Of a stretch of 6,613 nt of DNA, positions 1 through 5,937 are shown piece after piece (the first letter of the stretch is position 1; every line of letters starts with the position of its first letter). The DNA is from an uncultured euryarchaeote (GTDB lineage: Archaea; Thermoplasmatota; Poseidoniia; Poseidoniales; Thalassarchaeaceae): positions 1 to 6,613 of the forward strand of contig CALCEF010000353.1 of assembly GCA_937901365.1 (NCBI GenBank), written 5' to 3'. Under the pieces are notes generated by a model. The model was given only the letters and a program-made list of their open reading frames with translations, was not told where the DNA came from and did no database searches. The translations under genes were made by a program, and so were the position numbers.

Positions 1-47
1 TTGCTGAATCAATGGGCTCGCAGTGGGCTTCCCGCCTCGTTACCCAT
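1..47. other. Sequence downstream of the hydrolase gene, no feature recognised
   Basis: The 47 bases after the hydrolase stop show no strong hairpin or T run, unlike the two other gaps. An ATG directly follows the stop (TGAATG), but its frame closes after 12 codons, so it is not a gene start. On the minus strand the motif AGCCCA occurs twice within 20 bases, without clear meaning. Confidence 0.5.
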
Positions 48-2747
48 TCAATCGAGCAAATCGCCGATATTTGGGAGATCAGGAACGGATTCATTCTCTG
101 GTTGGACGATTTCATTTTCCACCACAGATGGGGGCGGTGCTTCTGATATCTCTGGCATACTCGCAACTGGTCCAGAATCAGCAAACAAATCCCGCTCAAA
201 AGCCGCCATGGCTCTCTCACGTCCATCCTTCTGCTGTTTAGACTTGGAACGGACTGCCATGATGGCAGCAACCACACCGACATTGAAGAGTAACAACATG
301 GCAATCATGGCGATCGATCCGGTATCCATCTCAAAGCCAGCATCTTGCCCTCCAGATGTATCGGAACTGTCATCATTTGTGTTTTGATTTACCGAATCAG
401 TTTGGTTGCCAACTTGTTCTTCAGGGTCTTCAAAGGGTGGGAAGTAAACCGTCATTACCGTATCTTTCCACATACCATCAATACTGACACGTGCACCCAA
501 CTCCTTCGACTCATCAATCGTATTCGTGTAGTCGACGAAATAAGTTCCATTGTAGGCATTCACACCCTCTGAAATGATATCTTCTCCTTGATGCAATTTC
601 CAAGTCATCGGGCAATCACTTTCGCAAGTGATTGAGACTGAGATATTGGCCGTGCGTGTATCACTATCGGGAACTTCTACCAAGATCAATTCAATGGACA
701 AAACGGGGCATCCATTCAGTGAGCCCCACACCATCGGACAACCATCGACGGAATCCTTGCGTCCATCTCCATCTGAATCCCGTTGGTTTGCAGCACAACC
801 ATTGTCATCCACCTCTGCCAACCACTCTGTGTCTGGGCAGACATCGACATTGTCGTTTACCCCATCTCCATCTGAATCTCTTTCACTTGGGCCACACCCA
901 TCCGCATTGACATCAGGTTCTCCATACGGTGTGTTGGGGCAAAGGTCAGCGTTGTTGAAAATCCCATCATCATCGTTATCCAACTGTGATTCGGAGCAAC
1001 CCAAAACGTTGACCAATTCCTCTCGAGGCGTCTCTGGACAGGCATCCAAATCGTCGGTCACCCCATCATCATCAGTATCCAATTGATTGTCTGCACATCC
1101 ATCGCCATCGATGTCTTCGCCCAAATCTGTTTCAGGGCAATCATCTTCAGCATCGACCACACCATCATCGTCGCCATCTATTTCCCATGCTGAACAGCCA
1201 ACGCTGTTCACCTCCCATCCGGGCTGGGTGTCTGGACATTGGTCGACATCATCCATGACACCATCTTGGTCACCATCAATCTGATTGGATGCACAACCAT
1301 TCTCATCAACGGCGAGTCCAGGGTCTGTATTGGGACACACATCTTCCTCGTCTATGACCCCGTCCTCATCCGTATCCGGTGGAGGGATTTCACAGCCATC
1401 TGAACCAATTAGGGTGTCGGGTAGAGTATGCGGACATGCATCCATTTGATCAGCCACTCCGTCACCATCATAATCAGGAATTCCAACGATATGGTGTACA
1501 AATAGCGACACGGCTCGGTGCGTGGTTTCCGTTGGATGTAAATTATCGAAGAAGATGTATTCCTCAACGTTTGGAGCGATTGGGTCGTTGCTGTCGCATG
1601 TCGCTCCATCGTGATCACAAGCTGGGTGTGTCACATTCGTGATGCCAAAGTGTTCTCCAGAATAGTATAGCATCTCAAATCCAATCCAAATTGGAATGAC
1701 ATGGGTTGCGACCCCATATGTTGAATTCAGCCCTGCAGCCATCGTGCGCAATCCTGAATTGAAATCTGTAACCCGTTGTCCCAACTCTTGTTGATCTTCC
1801 TCAGAACTATCTCTTTCACCTGGTGTTTTTTCCAACGGAGGCAGTTCAAAGAAGATGATTTCTTGACCTCCGGTTGCAATCAATTGCTCGGCATGCTCCT
1901 CAAGATCGTCTACGAGTCTCTGAGCATTTGTTTCACCAAAGTTGAGTAGGTCATTTCCACCTCCCCAAATAGCGGCTACATCTCCGGCGTTAAGGTCGTA
2001 GTTTTGGTCCCAATCATCGACTTGTTTTCCGATATTCTCGATAACCCAGAACGACATCCCGTTTCCTGTTCCGGCGCCTCCAAATGCGCGATTGTTCCCA
2101 CTGCCTCCTCCTCTTCCGGCAAGGTTGGAGATTCCCAACCAATCGGTCGTATAGTCGGCCCAATTTTGCCCATTTGAGTAACGTCCCTGCCAATAGGGAG
2201 GGCTTTCAGGGGTTCCGAAAGCACTGAATGTATTTCCGGAATCAGACAAACTATCTCCAAAAATGAACAAATTTGTGTATTGAGGGGACATTGAATCCCA
2301 GAAAACGGAAAAAGGCTCAATTGCCGAAGCATTCGTCCAACCCGTTGATGAATTCAATCCAATTTCCAGATAGTACATCATCGATTCATTGGCAACGTGA
2401 TACTCGCTGAACTCAAACTGCATCGCACTTTGGTTGGCAAAGAATGGCATCACACCCGAGCTGACAGCAGTTGCTGGACCAATCTCACTGGAGACATTCG
2501 TCGCATGCACAGTCCAGTGCATATCGTAGTTGCGCCCCAAGGTCAAGCCCCACAATCCGATGGTTGCTTCAAGTGGTTCACTGGAGGAAAATATCCTCTG
2601 TTCAAACAAGATCGATGCTCCTTCGGAACTCCTCGATTCGGATGCTTGCACGGGAATCGAAATCGACCATGACATGGCCAATAGCGAGGCGACAATCAGC
2701 AGTGAGAACCGTCTCCCCATGTGTATCGGCTTGTGACTACTCGGCAT
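48..2747 (-). CDS. Cell-surface SGNH/GDSL-family esterase/lipase with eight thrombospondin type-3 repeats and a C-terminal membrane anchor
   Basis: This complete 899-residue protein starts at ATG 2747 and stops at TGA 50-48. A Sec-type signal peptide covers about 1-35 (basic GRR, hydrophobic core, likely cut after VQA); no lipobox Cys is seen. ATG at 2720 (Met10) is an alternative start that also keeps the signal. An unrecognised, sequon-rich domain (about 40-155) comes next. The SGNH hydrolase domain (about 157-420) follows: FGDSLSDSGN with nucleophile Ser166, RAFGGAG (oxyanion Gly near 224), GGGND (Asn265) and DNLHPT (Asp401, His404). All key residues are present, so it should be active; the motifs resemble the FGDSLSDTGN esterase/acyltransferase branch, but the substrate is unknown. 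Eight calcium-binding TSP3 repeats (425-680) form a stalk. A probable beta-sandwich domain (about 682-771), a polar N/D/S/T-rich linker, one membrane helix (about 810-832), a basic stop-transfer stretch and a 66-residue acidic, proline-containing cytoplasmic tail complete it. Ten N-x-S/T sequons lie in the outer part. The transporter gene is 44 bp upstream. Confidence 0.9.
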   Translation of the reverse strand: MPSSHKPIHMGRRFSLLIVASLLAMSWSISIPVQASESRSSEGASILFEQRIFSSSEPLEATIGLWGLTLGRNYDMHWTVHATNVSSEIGPATAVSSGVMPFFANQSAMQFEFSEYHVANESMMYYLEIGLNSSTGWTNASAIEPFSVFWDSMSPQYTNLFIFGDSLSDSGNTFSAFGTPESPPYWQGRYSNGQNWADYTTDWLGISNLAGRGGGSGNNRAFGGAGTGNGMSFWVIENIGKQVDDWDQNYDLNAGDVAAIWGGGNDLLNFGETNAQRLVDDLEEHAEQLIATGGQEIIFFELPPLEKTPGERDSSEEDQQELGQRVTDFNSGLRTMAAGLNSTYGVATHVIPIWIGFEMLYYSGEHFGITNVTHPACDHDGATCDSNDPIAPNVEEYIFFDNLHPTETTHRAVSLFVHHIVGIPDYDGDGVADQMDACPHTLPDTLIGSDGCEIPPPDTDEDGVIDEEDVCPNTDPGLAVDENGCASNQIDGDQDGVMDDVDQCPDTQPGWEVNSVGCSAWEIDGDDDGVVDAEDDCPETDLGEDIDGDGCADNQLDTDDDGVTDDLDACPETPREELVNVLGCSESQLDNDDDGIFNNADLCPNTPYGEPDVNADGCGPSERDSDGDGVNDNVDVCPDTEWLAEVDDNGCAANQRDSDGDGRKDSVDGCPMVWGSLNGCPVLSIELILVEVPDSDTRTANISVSITCESDCPMTWKLHQGEDIISEGVNAYNGTYFVDYTNTIDESKELGARVSIDGMWKDTVMTVYFPPFEDPEEQVGNQTDSVNQNTNDDSSDTSGGQDAGFEMDTGSIAMIAMLLLFNVGVVAAIMAVRSKSKQQKDGRERAMAAFERDLFADSGPVASMPEISEAPPPSVVENEIVQPENESVPDLPNIGDLLD
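708..1475 (-). repeat. Eight tandem TSP3 repeats coded by a degenerate 99-bp unit
   Basis: Units begin at hydrolase residues 425, 458, 491, 524, 557, 590, 624 and 657, a 33-residue period with one 34-residue unit. Each opens with a DxDxDG calcium loop followed by a [DN]xC[PS]-type turn; examples are DTDEDGVIDEEDVCPNT and DSDGDGVNDNVDVCPDT. A second Cys comes 14 residues later (15 in unit 6, 10 in the shortened unit 8), so 16 cysteines form eight likely disulfides. Family knowledge says such repeats bind calcium on their Asp side chains and pack into a rigid stalk. At DNA level the units are diverged, but the last two share an exact 17-nt match (763-779 and 862-878, 99 bp apart), hinting at a more recent duplication or simply shared codons for DSDGDG. 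Confidence 0.9.
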
Positions 2748-2751
2748 TGAA

Positions 2752-2755
2752 CCTT
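2752..2755 (-). promoter_or_regulatory. Weak Shine-Dalgarno-like AAGG before the hydrolase gene
   Basis: AAGG is followed by TTCA and the ATG at 2747, the same spacing as in the transporter gene. It supports the first ATG over the second in-frame ATG at 2720, which has no purine-rich sequence at the right distance. Confidence 0.35.
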
Positions 2756-2758
2756 GCT

Positions 2759-2777
2759 ACAGCGCCGAAGGCGCTGC
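2759..2777 (-). other. Short GC-rich hairpin in the transporter-hydrolase gap
   Basis: The minus strand contains CAGCGCC, a TTC loop and the exact complement GGCGCTG: seven Watson-Crick pairs plus one G-U pair at the base. It begins 14 nt after the transporter stop and ends 11 nt before the hydrolase ATG, so the AAGG sits just downstream of the stem. No T run follows, which argues against a strong terminator. It could lower read-through, mark an RNA processing site, or tune hydrolase translation. The gap has no AT-rich promoter candidate, so read-through from the transporter is expected. Confidence 0.45.
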
Positions 2778-2791
2778 GCGCGTAAGGGATT

Positions 2792-5700
2792 CTACTCAAG
2801 AAGTGCATCCATCGTCGTACTGCTTGCGACGACAACATCGATATCGAGATCCTGGTATTCTCCTTGGCCTCTGATTCTGAACATCATCGTGTGCCATCCG
2901 ACCAACATTGCCGGAAGCAGAATAGAACTGGTCAACAAAGCGAGTGTAATCAACATCATCATCAGGAAGAAGAAATTCCTCAATCCCGGAATATCAACCA
3001 AAAGGCCTGCGCCCAATCCAGCACAGGTCGTCGCCGTTGTTTCGAAGATGGTTTGACCCGTTCTCGATACCGTTTTCACAATACCTGCCGGTGTCTCTTT
3101 CTCTTCACGAATCCGATCGATGATGTGAATCGAATCATCGACACCGATTCCAAATACGATTGTGGAAACCATCGCGGTGAAGACGTTGACGTTTACATCG
3201 CCACTGTACATCAGCAAGGGTTGCCAAAGTACAACAACACCAACCGCTGTCATGGTGAAGAATGCAAGTCGGATTGAGCGGAAGAGAATGGCCATCACAA
3301 TGAGAAGAACAAACATGGTCATAATCGTCGCATCTGTTTGCGCATCGTGAACACCTTTGTTGATGTCGAGTGATAGTGGTAATCCACCTGTCAACTCGCT
3401 CACTTCAACGGCTGGTAGAGAGGGGAAACCGGCTGCGAGCAAACCATCGATTTCGTTCCTCAATTCTCCTGCATCTCGTAGGTTGATGTATGGTTGATTA
3501 ACATACACAAGGGTTTGAGTTTCTCCTCCGATCGCTTCGTTGTATTCATTCATCAACATCGAACGAATTTCAACGGATAATGTGTCGAAGGCTACATTCA
3601 CCATCTGCGGCTGACTTGAGCCCAAATAGGGTAGACATTGAGGATGCAAAATATCACTGAAATCAGGGTCCTTTGTGATGTTCCAACATTCGTCATGCAG
3701 GATTTCCCACAGGCTCTGAGATTCTACACCCGGAATACCCAAATCCACGTGTACAGCCTTTAGAATCGTCACTAAACTCACGGTTGTCGTTTCAGGAACA
3801 TCATCGATTCGTTCCTCCATGGCAGAGATCGAATCGAGCACATCCAAATCTCGAATTGGAGCATCATTTTCACCCGTGTGTTGTGTTGCATCAACAATGA
3901 ACATGTTCGTTTGTCCGCCTTCAAACACGCGACTGTATTCTGCCAGTGTCTGGTATGATTCTAGTCCAGGCGGGACTTCATCGGATGACCCAGTGATATC
4001 GTCGCCCATCGTATCTGCCATCATATACAGGCCGCCAGCACTGACCACGAAGGCGACCAGAATAACAGCCCACCAACCAACGACCGGAACCTTACCGATT
4101 TTTTGCCATGCTTTGTCCGCGGATTCCAATCCTTTCTTGCGATACCGCAGAACCCAACCGAGTACGGGCACCATCACCATCGAGAAGAAGAACGTGCAAG
4201 CGATTCCAAGCACGAGTGTCAAACCGACGGTTCGCATGGGCTTAATCGGGACGAGGAAGGGCCAAGCGAGAACACTGAATCCAACAATAGTTGTGAGTGC
4301 TGAAAGCATGATTGCATTCCCTGTCGTCATCACAGCATCGACTGTGGCTCCGAGGTATACTTCGGCATCCCAAGCCTCGAGGTCATCGGTTTGCAACCCT
4401 TCGCGTTGCTTACGCCAAGCCTCTTCTGCAGCTTCCTCTAAGCGTTCATTCCGCCCTTCTTCGATTCGGTTGATTAGGTGTAAAGCATAGTCAACACCCA
4501 ACCCAATCAGAATTGGTCCTGCGGCAATAATCATCGGTGTCAACTCGATATCGGCCATCACAGTGATTCCGAAGGTTACCGCCAAACTCATGATGATTGG
4601 AGTTCCACAAATAATCAGAACCTTGGGGTTGCGATGCAGAATAAGCATGGTCGCTGCGACGAATGCGAGTGACCATGGCAACATCTTTTCGAGTTGGACA
4701 TAGACAGCATCGGAAACATCATGCAGAACGGGGGTCAGTCCAGTGACTGTGATTGCACATCGACTGTACGCTTCACCTGCCTCATTGTTGCAAGGTGATT
4801 CAGGCGTTCTCCATTCACGTTCTCCCGTATCCTCATTTTCATACCACATTGGCGAAAGTGTGTCCGTATATTTACGATCACATAGTGGACAAATTTCCTT
4901 GTCAGATTCTTCGTAGACCAGTTTCTCTGTGTAGAGCAGGAATGCTTTGTGATCCTTGATGGTCTCACCCAACTCACCTTTCGGGTCGGGTCTCGCATCG
5001 ATTTGCGTCCCCTCCATCTCAAAGCGTATGCCCATAACGATGACAGCGGTATCCCAAATGCCATCGTCGTTGGTATCTCGAACGAAGGAATCCATCAGGC
5101 TGCCGGAATTTTCAACCATTTCATTGACCGTATTTTGGTCCTGTGGTATGACGTAACCATCGTTAGGGGTAGAGCTCGTAATCGGACAATTTTCGAGGTT
5201 GAATCCAGCGACCCCGTGTTCTTCCATCGCACACCTGAATCGATTTTGAGCGCTATTCTCTTCCTTGATGATTTGGGCAGGTGATAAGACCCAAACAACA
5301 CCATCATTGCGACCTCGATCTTCTTTGTCCCAATCCAACCCTCTGGCATAATTACCTTGACTGCTGTCATCATCGCCTTCTAGGTAGGATAGTTGGTTGA
5401 GTACTTCGACACTCGTCACATTATGCTCACAATCATCAATTTCCTCGCAGGTTCCTCGTTTCGAGACATCGTGAATTGCATTGTCGGTGTGGATGTAAAG
5501 CATCACGATGTCTGTTGACCAACCCTCTCGAACCTCAAGTAGCAAGTCCTTGGATTCAGCCCCATCGGGCAAATAGACTTCGACATCTCCATTGATTTGG
5601 TGCTGGAAATCGACCGAATATTGCCCGATGAATCCAGTCACGAGGAGTAGGATGACGATGACCGCTCCGGGCGATTTGTGTAGGCCCCGGTAAATTCCAC

Positions 5701-5863
5701 GCACAGGTTTTTCCACGGCATCATGAACGGCTTCCCCAGCCGAATCCATACGATCTGAAACACTGGCCCACATATTCCGCAAGCGCATGATGGCAGACTC
5801 ACCTTCAGCAACCGGTAGAACCGGTTCTGAGGGTTCATCCTCGACTGAATCAGCCTCGCTCAT
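2792..5863 (-). CDS. RND/MMPL superfamily membrane transporter (exporter-like, 12 TM)
   Basis: This complete 1023-residue protein starts at ATG 5863 and stops at TAG 2794-2792. It shows the RND layout of two similar halves, each with one helix, a large outer loop and five more helices. Predicted helices are near 66-84, 395-410, 414-433, 443-463, 514-533, 544-570, 593-613, 845-861, 864-884, 892-915, 939-956 and 963-989. Matching motifs mark helix 4 (GLGVDYALHLINR, 454-466) and helix 10 (GIGVDDSIHIIDR, 905-917). Their Asp residues (D458, D909, D910) are the likely proton-relay sites, as in MMPL, HpnN-like and sterol-sensing-domain proteins. The substrate is unknown; relatives usually move lipids or other hydrophobic molecules, using the ion gradient. 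The outer loops (about 85-394 and 614-844) hold ten closely paired cysteines, and loop 1 has a DxNxDGxxD calcium-loop motif (263-271). Helices 4 and 5 are joined by an unusually long charged cytoplasmic segment (about 467-510). The short C-terminal tail ends in DALLE. The hydrolase gene lies 44 bp downstream and is probably co-transcribed. Confidence 0.9.
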   Translation of the reverse strand: MSEADSVEDEPSEPVLPVAEGESAIMRLRNMWASVSDRMDSAGEAVHDAVEKPVRGIYRGLHKSPGAVIVILLLVTGFIGQYSVDFQHQINGDVEVYLPDGAESKDLLLEVREGWSTDIVMLYIHTDNAIHDVSKRGTCEEIDDCEHNVTSVEVLNQLSYLEGDDDSSQGNYARGLDWDKEDRGRNDGVVWVLSPAQIIKEENSAQNRFRCAMEEHGVAGFNLENCPITSSTPNDGYVIPQDQNTVNEMVENSGSLMDSFVRDTNDDGIWDTAVIVMGIRFEMEGTQIDARPDPKGELGETIKDHKAFLLYTEKLVYEESDKEICPLCDRKYTDTLSPMWYENEDTGEREWRTPESPCNNEAGEAYSRCAITVTGLTPVLHDVSDAVYVQLEKMLPWSLAFVAATMLILHRNPKVLIICGTPIIMSLAVTFGITVMADIELTPMIIAAGPILIGLGVDYALHLINRIEEGRNERLEEAAEEAWRKQREGLQTDDLEAWDAEVYLGATVDAVMTTGNAIMLSALTTIVGFSVLAWPFLVPIKPMRTVGLTLVLGIACTFFFSMVMVPVLGWVLRYRKKGLESADKAWQKIGKVPVVGWWAVILVAFVVSAGGLYMMADTMGDDITGSSDEVPPGLESYQTLAEYSRVFEGGQTNMFIVDATQHTGENDAPIRDLDVLDSISAMEERIDDVPETTTVSLVTILKAVHVDLGIPGVESQSLWEILHDECWNITKDPDFSDILHPQCLPYLGSSQPQMVNVAFDTLSVEIRSMLMNEYNEAIGGETQTLVYVNQPYINLRDAGELRNEIDGLLAAGFPSLPAVEVSELTGGLPLSLDINKGVHDAQTDATIMTMFVLLIVMAILFRSIRLAFFTMTAVGVVVLWQPLLMYSGDVNVNVFTAMVSTIVFGIGVDDSIHIIDRIREEKETPAGIVKTVSRTGQTIFETTATTCAGLGAGLLVDIPGLRNFFFLMMMLITLALLTSSILLPAMLVGWHTMMFRIRGQGEYQDLDIDVVVASSTTMDALLE

Positions 5864-5867
5864 CAGG

Positions 5868-5871
5868 CCTT
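5868..5871 (-). promoter_or_regulatory. Weak Shine-Dalgarno-like AAGG before the transporter gene
   Basis: AAGG is followed by four bases (CCTG) and the ATG at 5863. The match is short and the spacing tight. The hydrolase gene has the same AAGG-4 nt-ATG layout. This site needs an mRNA leader, so it competes with the leaderless reading of the nearby TATA-like patch. Confidence 0.3.
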
Positions 5872-5880
5872 CGAATCAAC

Positions 5881-5893
5881 ATTTGATATTGAA
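5881..5893 (-). promoter_or_regulatory. Possible archaeal TATA box upstream of the transporter gene
   Basis: The minus strand reads TTCAATATCAAAT, the most AT-rich patch in the 74-bp gap. Its centre lies about 24 nt before the transporter ATG. Archaeal TATA boxes usually sit about 25 nt before the transcription start, so this site would give a leaderless or almost leaderless mRNA. No clear purine-rich BRE precedes it; the upstream bases are CGTTCCC. The call rests on position and base composition only. Confidence 0.25.
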
Positions 5894-5905
5894 GGGAACG
5901 GATGA

Positions 5906-5928
5906 AAGAGGTCCCTAAGGGACCTCTT
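5906..5928 (-). terminator. Perfect 10-bp hairpin after the glycosyltransferase gene, probable terminator or 3'-end structure
   Basis: A perfect inverted repeat, arm AAGAGGTCCC and its exact complement around a 3-nt loop (TTA on the minus strand), begins 10 nt after the glycosyltransferase TGA. The minus-strand sequence after the stem is TCATCC; including the last two stem bases it reads TTTC, so there is only a very short T run. It resembles a bacterial intrinsic terminator without a proper U tract. In archaea, termination usually depends on T runs rather than hairpins, so a role in 3'-end processing or mRNA protection is also possible. Its place between a stop codon and a promoter-like AT-rich patch suggests a transcription unit boundary. 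Confidence 0.55.
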
Positions 5929-5937
5929 GTTCACCTT

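Noticed and set aside
9..47. Short minus-strand frame beginning TGAATG directly after the hydrolase stop
   Set aside because: It closes after 12 codons with no recognisable product, so it does not look like a coupled downstream gene.
51..65. Clathrin-box-like LLD at the hydrolase C-terminus
   Set aside because: It resembles a eukaryotic sorting motif only by a few residues and there is no reason to expect clathrin here.
1..387. A 128-residue open frame on the plus strand reaching the window edge
   Set aside because: It is antisense to the membrane anchor and tail of the hydrolase, and its low-complexity Ser/Pro-rich product looks like a shadow.
708..1475. Regular 99-bp periodicity suggesting a CRISPR-like or satellite array
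   Set aside because: The period follows the 33-residue TSP3 unit, the frame is open throughout, and units vary at DNA level while keeping Asp and Cys codons.
1488..2279. EstA-type autotransporter esterase
   Set aside because: The region after the hydrolase domain is a TSP3 stalk and a single helix, with no beta-barrel translocator.
2643..2720. Twin-arginine (Tat) signal in the hydrolase N-terminus (GRRFSLL)
   Set aside because: The residues after RR do not fit the RRxFLK-type pattern and the core is strongly hydrophobic, so a Sec signal is the better reading.
3819..4490. A 223-residue open frame on the plus strand
   Set aside because: It lies fully antisense to the transporter gene. Its product is rich in Ser, Thr, Arg and Pro with no domain-like pattern, while the minus-strand frame has clear RND motifs and helices.
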